64,000 nucleotides of DNA from Minwuiaceae bacterium (GTDB lineage Bacteria > Pseudomonadota > Alphaproteobacteria > Minwuiales > Minwuiaceae), in assembly GCA_028278525.1 (NCBI GenBank), contig JANQEE010000041.1:124001-188000 (forward strand). Reading direction: 5' to 3'. The position numbers and the translations under genes are program-made. Of this stretch, positions 43,338-50,341 are shown in pieces. The notes beneath the pieces were generated by a model. The model worked only from the letters and a program-made list of their open reading frames with translations. It did not search any database and had not been told where the DNA came from. Numbering within the stretch: the first letter of the stretch is position 1; each line of letters opens with the position of its first letter.

Positions 43338-44243
43338 TCAGCGCACGCGCGCACCCCACCGCCGGACCAACTCGATGATGATGAGCGCGGCGGCCGGCCA
43401 CAGGAACCAGGGATAGCCCGTCCAGGTGAACAGGTTGATCAGCGCCAGCGCGCCGACGATCACGGCCCCGCGGGCGATTTGCCGCTGCAGTCCGCCGCTC
43501 ACAAGCAGCGGCGTCGCGTCCAGCGCCGCCAGCGTCGCCAGGCCGAGCCCCGGCCAATGCGACCAGAACGGCCCGCCGGTGGCGAGGTCGATCGCCAGCA
43601 GCACGATCCAGATCGCGCCGAGCAGCGAGGCGCGGCGGACGATCCGTTGCTTGCGGCCGCTTGGGGCCGGCGCGTCGTGCACCGGCCGTCGCGGCGGCGG
43701 CGCCTGCCGCGCCTCGTGCGCCGCGCCGCGTTCGCCGTCCGCAAGTTCGACGCGATAGACCGCCACGGGCTCGGTAAAGTTCTTCGGCCGCCTATCGCCC
43801 AGGTAGTCGAACCGGACCGAGAGCTTCGTCCGCACCTGGTCGTAGACCTGCTGCGAGATCAGGATGCCGCCGGGCTCCGCCATGGTCTGCAGGCGGGCGG
43901 CGAGGTTCACGCCCTCGCCGAGCAGGTCGTCGCCCTCGATCATCACGTCGCCCAGGTGCACGCCGATCCTGAAGCGGAGCGCGTCTTCCGCGCCGCCCAG
44001 TTCGCGCTGCACCTCGACCGCGCATTGCACGGCCTCGACCACGGACGGGAACTCCGCGATCAGGCTGTCGCCGGCGGTGTTGGCGACCCGGCCGCCGTGC
44101 CGCTCGATGAATTTGCCGAACACCTCCCGCGCGGCGCGCAGCGCGCCCAGCGCGCGCACCTCGTCGGTCTCCATCGCGCGGCTGTAACCTTCGGCGTCGG
44201 CCGCGAGGATCGTCGTCAGCTTCCGTTGCACGCTGGCGGACAT
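43338..44243 (-). CDS. Class III adenylate/guanylate cyclase domain protein with C-terminal membrane segments
   Basis: 301 residues. The catalytic domain comes first: KLTTILAADAEGYSRAMETDEVRALGALRAAREVFGKFIERHGGRVANTAGDSLIAEF, then FRIGVHLGDVMIEGDDLLGEGVNLAARLQTMAEPGGILIS. The first metal Asp (AADAEGYS) and the GDS segment are present. After a Pro/Arg-rich linker (about 175-200) come three or four hydrophobic segments (LLGAIWIVLLAIDL, GAVIVGALALINLFTW, WFLWPAAALIIIEL). The order is the reverse of the 29.5-kb cyclase. Such enzymes in rhizobia-like bacteria are numerous and make cAMP. ATG at 44241-44243. Confidence 0.9.
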   Translation of the reverse strand: MSASVQRKLTTILAADAEGYSRAMETDEVRALGALRAAREVFGKFIERHGGRVANTAGDSLIAEFPSVVEAVQCAVEVQRELGGAEDALRFRIGVHLGDVMIEGDDLLGEGVNLAARLQTMAEPGGILISQQVYDQVRTKLSVRFDYLGDRRPKNFTEPVAVYRVELADGERGAAHEARQAPPPRRPVHDAPAPSGRKQRIVRRASLLGAIWIVLLAIDLATGGPFWSHWPGLGLATLAALDATPLLVSGGLQRQIARGAVIVGALALINLFTWTGYPWFLWPAAALIIIELVRRWGARVR

Positions 44244-44383
44244 GGCGGCGCCCGTTCGGGATACGATCCGTCGAGGATGGGCGATCCGTTATCGGAGATC
44301 AACCCGACGGCCCTGTCTCAAGACGCAAAGCCGCCCATGTCATCGCGAGCGAAGCAAAGCAATCTCGAACAACCCCACTTTGA

Positions 44384-44488
44384 GTCATTCCGGCGAAGGC
44401 CGGAATCCAGTACCCACGGTGATTATGGATTCCGGCCGTAGTTGATCCTGAGCGACGCCGTCAGGTGGCGTCGAAGGGCCGGAATGAC
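44384..44488. repeat. Extragenic palindromic repeat (GTCATTCCGG family), copy 2, with a nested palindrome
   Basis: It matches copy 1 to GGATTCCGGCC, then carries an extra segment of about 37 bases with its own hairpin (CGACGCC, loop, GGCGTCG at 44453-44473) before resuming GGCCGGAATGACGAGGTG. Just upstream, ATCGCGAGCGAAGCAAAGCA (44342-44361) belongs to another common repeat type. Repeat families are therefore nested here. Confidence 0.8.
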
Positions 44489-44524
44489 GAGGTGCAGACC
44501 ACGTCACTACGCGTAATCGTCGCC

Positions 44525-45499
44525 TCACGGATTCGCCTTCGCCCAGGCAACCGCGTCCGCCAGGATCTCCGGCAGGTCGCGCATCGTCACGCCCAGGCTG
44601 TCGCGGCGCGTGAAGTCGAAGCCGGTGGGCACGGCCTGTTCGCCTTCATAAAGCGGCGGCAAATTCAGCGCCGGTTCGATTTTGGCCAGGGTTCTGTAAA
44701 TATCGTTCCAGTGCCAGCTTGCGCGAACGGCGTAATAGCGGCCTTCCGCCGTCGGGCTCTCATAAGCCGCGAGGAACAGCGCCGCCACGTCCTCGATATG
44801 GGCCGAGGTTGAATCGTTCGGCGCCCTGGCGTGCCGCCCCTGTTCGCCCTTCGCCATGCGGCGGAGGACGGCCATGAAGCCTTCCTCGCCATGCCGCGGC
44901 AGGACCATCGGCCCGAGCATCAGGGTCGGCAGCAGAATACGCAGGCGCACGTCATGTTCCGCCGCCAAGGCCATCGCCGCCCGCTCCATCATGGCCTTTG
45001 CGGCGGAGGTGTATTTCCTGTCCCGGCACTGCTGGTCGGGATCGGACCAGTGCTCGACCTCGTTCTTGACCGGAACCGGCGGGATCGGATTGGTGCTGGA
45101 GGTCGACGAGCAGATCACGATGTCTTTCACGCCCGCCCGAACGGCCGAGCGCATGATGTTCAGGCACCCGTCCACCGTCGGCTGAATGATCTCGGCCCGC
45201 CCGCGCGCGTCGTCCAGCTCCCTGGCCGGGGTCCCGTCCGGCGCGGCATAGACGGGAATAAGGCAGGCGATGAAAAGGCCGTCGACGCCTTCCGCGATCG
45301 CGTCGAACGATCCGTCGACCGACATATCGGCCTCTGCCAAAGAGAGCCGCTCCCCGGCGCCGGCGAGGTCCATCAACCCCGCCGCCTTCGCAGAAGACCG
45401 CACGGCGCCCTTGACCCCGTACCCCCGCGCCAGCGCCGCCTTCACAATATTGGCCCCGACCAAACCGCTCGCCCCGGCGACCGCGATAGTGCCCGTCAT
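44525..45499 (-). CDS. NAD(P)-binding extended SDR / dihydroflavonol-reductase-like protein
   Basis: The 324-residue protein has the nucleotide-binding TIAVAGASGLVGANIVKAALARGYGVKGAVR at its start, AEADMSVDGSFDAIAEGVDGLFIAC, and DIVICSSTSSTNPIPP at the catalytic Ser region. The expected YxxxK is not regular (KYTSAAK has four residues between Tyr and Lys), so the active site is uncertain. The start at 45497-45499 follows AAGGA by 7 bases; a GTG 15 bases earlier is less likely. It would reduce or oxidise a ketone/alcohol or act as an epimerase. It is the last high-G+C gene before the AT-rich island. Confidence 0.85.
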   Translation of the reverse strand: MTGTIAVAGASGLVGANIVKAALARGYGVKGAVRSSAKAAGLMDLAGAGERLSLAEADMSVDGSFDAIAEGVDGLFIACLIPVYAAPDGTPARELDDARGRAEIIQPTVDGCLNIMRSAVRAGVKDIVICSSTSSTNPIPPVPVKNEVEHWSDPDQQCRDRKYTSAAKAMMERAAMALAAEHDVRLRILLPTLMLGPMVLPRHGEEGFMAVLRRMAKGEQGRHARAPNDSTSAHIEDVAALFLAAYESPTAEGRYYAVRASWHWNDIYRTLAKIEPALNLPPLYEGEQAVPTGFDFTRRDSLGVTMRDLPEILADAVAWAKANP

Positions 45500-45760
45500 G
45501 CGATTGTCCTTCACCGCGCGACGACCCCGCCGTCGCCTGGTTGCTGCAAAGATCCAATATTCCCTGAACTCAGCGCCCTGAGCCGCGAACTTGATCGCAT
45601 CGAAGTAAGATTAAGGTTGCAATACTCGACGTCGCTGTCCTATCCCCACGGTTGAAAAACTTCTGTTGGTACAGATTCAAAGCTGTGATAGGGTTTCTTC
45701 ATTGACAGAAGCTCTTTGGAAAAACGCAACTGACATTTAGCTAAGCTTAATCAGATTCCT

Positions 45761-46102
45761 ATGGAAAAAGAACCAGTAGACAAAAGGAATTGGTTTGATG
45801 AGCTTGCCGCCAATGTCCTTTCATCATCGCTTTCTCTTTTGGGGATATTGGTGGGAGTATCAGGGATTCTAGTATCGTCATACCACGGCATTCAGGACCC
45901 TGACGACCGCAACTTCTACAAGCTAATTCTATTGGGCACGGTTTTTCTGGTCTCCCTCTGTGGGCTCACTGCAGTAATTTCGCTTGCCAGAATTAGCGGT
46001 ATAGGCCCCCTGATCCCATCTTCACTTCCTTCGTGGCTGCTTATCTTCTTGATAATTCTCATGACATTTGGAGTTCCCTCTTGGACGCTGCTAAGCCTGT
46101 AA
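45761..46102 (+). CDS. Unknown small membrane protein (113 aa), AT-rich island gene 1
   Basis: Not recognised. A short charged N-terminus (EKEPVDKRNWFDELAAN) precedes three hydrophobic segments: VLSSSLSLLGILVGVSGILVSS, KLILLGTVFLVSLCGLTAVIS and SWLLIFLIILMTFGVPSW. The loop HGIQDPDDRNFY is polar. Codon use is AT-rich, unlike the high-G+C genes to the left. It is the first of four genes packed with gaps of 21, -10 and 1 bases, so the set is likely one transcript. A membrane role is all that can be inferred. Confidence 0.6.
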   Translation: MEKEPVDKRNWFDELAANVLSSSLSLLGILVGVSGILVSSYHGIQDPDDRNFYKLILLGTVFLVSLCGLTAVISLARISGIGPLIPSSLPSWLLIFLIILMTFGVPSWTLLSL

Positions 46103-46123
46103 TGCAAAGGCCAAGAAACCACA

Positions 46124-46483
46124 ATGGCTATTTCTGACGAATTGAATATCAGTGAAAGAAAATGGATAGAAGAGACGAGTGCTGTATGTGAGCACCTCGC
46201 CCTAAACTGGAATACGTATAGAATGGCCGCCGAAAGTATAAAGAAGTCAAATCCTGTTCCGGATGTTGTGCTTCACAAGGGAGATAGAATTCAGTTGTTG
46301 TCTGTTCTAATTAGTTCCATAGGTAGCAAATACTACAAATTGATTCGAGCATCTACAATAAAAGAGGAAGAGGAGATAAAAATGATATTGGCAAAGGCCG
46401 TATACGATCCTGAAGAATACGAAAATTTGAGTTCTTTTGATAAAAGAAAATTTGATGAGGTTTTTGATAAAAAGTGCGATTAG
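46124..46483 (+). CDS. Unknown small charged protein (119 aa), AT-rich island gene 2
   Basis: Not recognised. No signal peptide or membrane segment is seen. It is rich in Lys and Glu, mostly helical by composition (SERKWIEETSAVCEHLALNWNTYRMAAESIKK, ASTIKEEEEIKMILAKAVYDPEEYENLSSFDKRKFDEVFDKK). VVLHKGDRIQLLSVLISSIGSKYYKLIR may be a core. The sequence from 46381 to 46440 is 35% G+C. It overlaps the next gene by 10 bases if that starts at its GTG. Confidence 0.55.
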   Translation: MAISDELNISERKWIEETSAVCEHLALNWNTYRMAAESIKKSNPVPDVVLHKGDRIQLLSVLISSIGSKYYKLIRASTIKEEEEIKMILAKAVYDPEEYENLSSFDKRKFDEVFDKKCD

Positions 46484-46803
46484 TTGATAGATTTTTGAAT
46501 ATGATAAAAATGCTGTATTCAAGACGAAATTTATTTTTAGGCCTCGGTTGGTGTCTTGTCGGCTGTATTTTCGCATCGGGCGTATCCCTTGCGGCTTCTA
46601 AAAAATTGCGACATTTCGAAGAATATGACGAGAATCTGACGACAATTTCAGAAACTGAGTTAAAGAATGCTCTCTTAGGATTTTTTAATTCTATGCCGGT
46701 TCGTAATAAAACGCATGATTCTTACGGTCGATTATTACTGAATAGGCACTGGGAGGATGTCAAGCCTATCTTCAAGAAATACTGTCTAATTTTGGAGAGA
46801 TAA
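46474..46803 (+). CDS. Unknown small membrane-anchored protein (109 aa), AT-rich island gene 3
   Basis: Not recognised. One hydrophobic segment near the start (NLFLGLGWCLVGCIFASGVSLAA) could be a signal anchor or, at LVGC, a lipobox-like site. The rest is polar (KKLRHFEEYDENLTTISETELKNALLGFFNSMPVRNKTHDSYGRLLLNRHWEDVKPIFKKYC). The first codon is uncertain: GTG at 46474, or ATG at 46501 or 46510. It stops one base before gene 4, so these two are probably coupled. Confidence 0.5.
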   Translation: MRLVDRFLNMIKMLYSRRNLFLGLGWCLVGCIFASGVSLAASKKLRHFEEYDENLTTISETELKNALLGFFNSMPVRNKTHDSYGRLLLNRHWEDVKPIFKKYCLILER

Positions 46804-46804
46804 T

Positions 46805-47848
46805 ATGGGTATTTCGATGTTGAATATTAGAAATACTTATTCTGGAAGACAGATTGCAAGGCTAATGGCAATTTTTTTTCTACTAGTTTTCAGTGGTTGC
46901 GCTGGATCCAACGAGTTAAGGTTTTCGCTCCGGTCAAGTTACATTGATACCATAACGCAGTACCAAAATAATATTCTTGTTACAAAAGACACCCTTAGGT
47001 CCTATTTTTTAGTTCTAAATGAAGGGCAAAGGGAGAATTACTTGGACAAGGTTATCTTGGATCCAAGCCTAATGATTCGAACGGATGCGCTTGAAAGTTC
47101 GACAGAAGATGCAAGATCGATCGAACTGCGCATCGCGACATTGGAGATCGTTAGCAACTACGTAGATTTGCTATCGCGCTTAGAGGGACCCGACCCGAAC
47201 ATACAAACGGGTAACATATTTGTGCAGTTCCTCGCCCTATTTGAGCCGGCTCCGCAAGCGCCAGTTGGTGTTCTGGCAAGAAAACTTGGTGAGAGCGCGG
47301 AAAGACTTGCGGACCGCCTCGCAGTTCAGCTACCGAGCTACCGAGTTGAGGCAGGGGGAGCTACAACTGCGCTTAGCGAACTAGCAGACTTGTCACATGA
47401 CCTTTCGAGGACCGCAGATTCCGACGAAACCCGTCAGCGATTAGTAGAAAATGGCGCAAAATCGATCCAAATTCTGATTGATGAGTTACATCGGGATGTG
47501 TCTATTTCATCCTCCTTGCGGCTTGAAGTACTCAGGCTCACTAGAAGAAATTTAATTGAAATTTACAATGAACAAAAGATTCTGCACGCCAAGCGACCAG
47601 TAAGCCGCATTGAGTTGGTAAAACAAGTTCTTAGAACGGAAAATCAACTTGCACAACTTAGTACAATTAGCCCTGAAATCACGAAATTGTTGCGTCATCT
47701 CGCGTTAGCTCATGAAGCTTTCATTTTGTTTGCGAAGTCGCGTCAAAACGCTAGTGAACTGGGAGAACTGCAGTTTTCCATTGACCAGTTTACAAGCGCA
47801 TCGAACAGCGTAGGGATCTCAATAGCTAGGCTAACCTTGGAGCGTTAG
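46805..47848 (+). CDS. Unknown helical lipoprotein (347 aa), AT-rich island gene 4
   Basis: Not recognised. A signal with lipobox LLVFSGC (Cys near 32) predicts a lipoprotein. The mature 315 residues are largely helical by sequence, with long runs suited to a bundle or coiled coil (TEDARSIELRIATLEIVSNYVDLLSRLE, LRLEVLRLTRRNLIEIYNEQKILHAK, TENQLAQLSTISPEITKLLRHLALAHEAF). GGAGAG lies 5 bases before the ATG. G+C rises toward the 3' end. With gene 1 in the membrane and gene 3 anchored, the four may build an envelope complex; this is inference. Confidence 0.62.
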   Translation: MGISMLNIRNTYSGRQIARLMAIFFLLVFSGCAGSNELRFSLRSSYIDTITQYQNNILVTKDTLRSYFLVLNEGQRENYLDKVILDPSLMIRTDALESSTEDARSIELRIATLEIVSNYVDLLSRLEGPDPNIQTGNIFVQFLALFEPAPQAPVGVLARKLGESAERLADRLAVQLPSYRVEAGGATTALSELADLSHDLSRTADSDETRQRLVENGAKSIQILIDELHRDVSISSSLRLEVLRLTRRNLIEIYNEQKILHAKRPVSRIELVKQVLRTENQLAQLSTISPEITKLLRHLALAHEAFILFAKSRQNASELGELQFSIDQFTSASNSVGISIARLTLER

Positions 47849-47883
47849 GAGACTGGATCAGATTCGACGGTTGGCTACTTAGA

Positions 47884-48092
47884 TTACTGTGACAGTACAA
47901 TAAATTGATACTCTCATCTTTCCAGTTCACATGCCTGTCGCGGCTTCGGCCTGTATTTGGCGGGTCCAAGTATGCCCGGGTTGGCGCTCGTGCGCCTTCA
48001 CGAAAGCCGTATGGCCCAGCGGGAGGCCAAAGCCGCGGCAGGCGCAGACGTTGGAAGGCTGTGATTGACAATCAAATATACTGTCACTGTAA
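47884..48092. mobile_element. 209-bp symmetric hairpin element (MITE-like)
   Basis: The ends TTACTGTGACAGTA (47884-47897) and TACTGTCACTGTAA (48079-48092) are inverted repeats matching at 13 of 14 bases. Inner blocks also pair, notably GCCTGTCGCGGCTTCGGCCT with its near-complement about 70 bases on. The apex GGCGC-TCGT-GCGCC (47983-47996) lies at the exact centre. The interior is high in G+C in an AT-rich setting. No protein is encoded and no clear target duplication was found. It may be a non-autonomous transposon or a structured RNA/DNA site. Confidence 0.6.
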
Positions 48093-48239
48093 AATGGTGA
48101 ATTTCGCGCACTGTCTCCGCTATCTAATACAAGGCAGTACGGAACAATCATCATTTAAACGCAAATCAAAGGGATGCTTGGTAAATAGAATTGAAGTGAG
48201 TGCTAGATCTTTTACTTATACGACCATGCAAACTTATGG

Positions 48240-49433
48240 GTGGAGATCTTGAGCATCGCCGGCTCTCTCTCATCTCTAATGCCACGTGTTACAAGATGGG
48301 CGGCTCTTTGTGTTGCGTCGATTGGCATAGCGATATCTTGTATTCTTGGTACTTGGACAATTTTGGAAAGAGAAACAACAAACCCAAAAATCAAAATACT
48401 CCTTATTGTGACTGGGTCGATAGTATCCATCGTATTGATTTTTCTCAATTATTTTAAGGAGAGAAAATCTGAATTAGAACGGGACAGAAAATCGACGGAA
48501 CAGAAGCGTAAGATCGTACAAATGCAGGGAGCGTTAAATAGATTAGAAAAAAAGAATGACACCCAAATTGATCAGAACGCAAATTTAAGGGGTCAGAATA
48601 AGGAACTTAAGCGGAGGCTGGTCGATCTATCGGGTAGGGAGTTGCTTGAGAACATTAACGTCCAGATTGATGCCTTTGATTGCACTCAGCGTTTGGGAAG
48701 CAACGATCTAATAAGCCTTTACAGGACTGTTTGTGAACGTGAGCTCGCTGCTAATCAAATCGTTGAGATGTTGGTCCATATTCATATCGCCCCTCTAGAC
48801 TTGTATCTATACGGGGCACGAATTGATCAGAGGGAGGAGTGGTATTTCTGGATAGGCGAGGAAGGAGTCCATGCATCCACCGAGTTTACCAAGCATAAAC
48901 CCACAGTATTGTTGGTTGACTTCACAATTGACTCTGGAATGTTGGGCAAACACCTCGCGGTCGGACATAGGATTCGTGATTTCGTAGAACGTCGTCCGTC
49001 GAGCGAGCGATCTTGGTTTGACCCAAGCTGGGAAATGGGTTTCTTCAAGATTGTAAGTTTTCGAACCGCAAGACTATCGGAAACCGAGCCGCATCCAGCC
49101 AGCGAGTTTATCATACCGTTGCCCGACAACCCTGCCATCAAATGGAAGGATTTAAGCCTTCAAGATGAAGTAGTCAGCCAATGGGCTACAACCGTGAAAC
49201 TGAATGGCTCGTATGAATACGTCAACATAATGCGGCCAGATGGCTTCTCGCAAGTCGGGCCTGAGGTGGCAGATCGATTTGGCAATTGGGACATTCCTGA
49301 GAAATATAGGTTGGAAGGTAGAATATACTTGGCGCCTCGCCCGTGGAACTGGAGAAACCTAGCGCCCCTTATGACACCGAATGTGAGGTATCTGCTTTAT
49401 GAGGATGATTGTTCGCAAGATAAACAGTATTGA
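48240..49433 (+). CDS. Unknown two-span membrane protein with coiled coil (397 aa), AT-rich island gene 5
   Basis: Not recognised. Two hydrophobic segments (AALCVASIGIAISCILGTWTI and IKILLIVTGSIVSIVLIFLNYF, within about 20-70) precede a charged coiled coil (KERKSELERDRKSTEQKRKIVQMQGALNRLEKKNDTQIDQNANLRGQNKELKRRL, about 71-125). The remaining 270 residues form a cytoplasmic domain with many aromatic residues (REEWYFWIGEEG, RSWFDPSWEMGFFKI, PRPWNWRNLAPL). The shape, two spans, coiled coil and a soluble domain, recalls sensor or effector proteins but no motif is diagnostic. The start is uncertain: GTG at 48240 or a nearby TTG at 48249. Confidence 0.6.
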   Translation: MEILSIAGSLSSLMPRVTRWAALCVASIGIAISCILGTWTILERETTNPKIKILLIVTGSIVSIVLIFLNYFKERKSELERDRKSTEQKRKIVQMQGALNRLEKKNDTQIDQNANLRGQNKELKRRLVDLSGRELLENINVQIDAFDCTQRLGSNDLISLYRTVCERELAANQIVEMLVHIHIAPLDLYLYGARIDQREEWYFWIGEEGVHASTEFTKHKPTVLLVDFTIDSGMLGKHLAVGHRIRDFVERRPSSERSWFDPSWEMGFFKIVSFRTARLSETEPHPASEFIIPLPDNPAIKWKDLSLQDEVVSQWATTVKLNGSYEYVNIMRPDGFSQVGPEVADRFGNWDIPEKYRLEGRIYLAPRPWNWRNLAPLMTPNVRYLLYEDDCSQDKQY

Positions 49434-49671
49434 GTTAAACCAATTCAGTGACGCAAAACGCTTCTAGTTTCGGTGATCATATTGTGCAGTGCCTGATATA
49501 AGCGATAAGTTGGCCCCATATTATTAGGTGGCCATTGCATTTCCACAGTTGTAGTTGATTTCAAGAAAAAGGGCCGGAAGGGCCGCCTCGGCTGCCAATC
49601 GTTGACTGTTCGCAAACTTCAGTTTTCAAACGGCGCTGATTGACGGAGCCGCTAGTTTAGCGTATTTTTTG

Positions 49672-49687
49672 CAGAATAATCATTCTG
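49672..49687. promoter_or_regulatory. Likely TetR operator, site 1 (before the regulator gene)
   Basis: CAGAATAATCATTCTG is a 16-bp near-palindrome (7 of 8 pairs). It ends 14 bases before the regulator's ATG at 49702. A related 16-mer sits before the dehalogenase gene (50299-50314); both share CAGA, AATC and TTCTG in the same places. This implies autoregulation by the TetR protein. Confidence 0.65.
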
Positions 49688-49701
49688 GAATTCATGTACC
49701 C

Positions 49702-50283
49702 ATGCCCCGAGAACGCGAGTTCGACCCCACCGCCGCCCTCGAACAGGCCATGTACGTTTTCTGGCGCAAGGGCTATGCCGACACCTCGATCGACGATCTG
49801 GTCGCCGAGACCGGGGTCAGCCGGTACGGGCTCTACGGCACCTTCGGCGGCAAGCGCCGGCTCTATCTGGCGGCGCTGGACCATTACCGCGACACGCTGG
49901 TGACCGCCTTCCTCGACGGGCTGGAGGCGCCGGAGGCCGGCCTGGCCGAGGTGCGCAACTACTTCGACAACCTGATCGCCGTCTCGGAAACGCCGGATGG
50001 CCGGCTCGGCTGCCTGATGTGCGTCACCGCCGTCGACCTGGCCCCGCACGACGACGAGATGGCCGCCAAGGTCCGCGCCCATTTCACCCGGCTGGAGACG
50101 GCGTTGGAGAACGCGCTCGCCAATGCCCGCGACCGCGGCGAGATCGGGGCGGGCGCCGACCCGGCCGCGCTCGCCACCTTCCTCACCGGCATCGTCCAGG
50201 GCGGCGCCGTCTACGGCCGCGCCCGCTGCGACCGCCGCGCGGTCGAGACCTACGTGAACACCGCGCTCAGCGTACTCGAATAA
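49702..50283 (+). CDS. TetR-family transcriptional regulator of the dehalogenase gene
   Basis: 193 residues. The N-terminal TetR domain reads PTAALEQAMYVFWRKGYADTSIDDLVAETGVSRYGLYGTFGGKRRLYLAALDHY. The C-terminal ligand domain includes GRLGCLMCVTAVDLAPHDDEMAAKVRAHFTRLETALENAL, of the type seen in many TetR proteins controlling detoxification genes. The ATG at 49702 gives the normal start; a TTG at 49669 would include the operator in the coding region. It is 58 bases upstream of the dehalogenase gene on the same strand, and the same 16-bp operator precedes both, so it very likely represses itself and the dehalogenase. Confidence 0.92.
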   Translation: MPREREFDPTAALEQAMYVFWRKGYADTSIDDLVAETGVSRYGLYGTFGGKRRLYLAALDHYRDTLVTAFLDGLEAPEAGLAEVRNYFDNLIAVSETPDGRLGCLMCVTAVDLAPHDDEMAAKVRAHFTRLETALENALANARDRGEIGAGADPAALATFLTGIVQGGAVYGRARCDRRAVETYVNTALSVLE

Positions 50284-50298
50284 TTTTTTTGACCATTC

Positions 50299-50314
50299 CA
50301 GACCAATCGTTCTG
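50299..50314. promoter_or_regulatory. Likely TetR operator, site 2 (before the dehalogenase gene)
   Basis: CAGACCAATCGTTCTG is a 16-bp imperfect palindrome (6 of 8 pairs) lying 27 bases before the dehalogenase ATG. It is the counterpart of site 1 at 49672-49687, with 12 of 16 bases identical. Confidence 0.6.
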
Positions 50315-50341
50315 ATAAGGCGACAGCAAGGGAGACGAAAC

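Noticed and set aside
47905..48252. 115-residue plus-strand frame across the 209-bp hairpin element
   Set aside because: It reads through both arms of a palindrome, so it is a by-product of the repeat, and has no start site.
45600..49670. Known defence system (restriction-modification, toxin-antitoxin, CBASS or retron) in the AT-rich island
   Set aside because: No nuclease, methyltransferase, nucleotidyltransferase or reverse-transcriptase motif was found in any of the five proteins.
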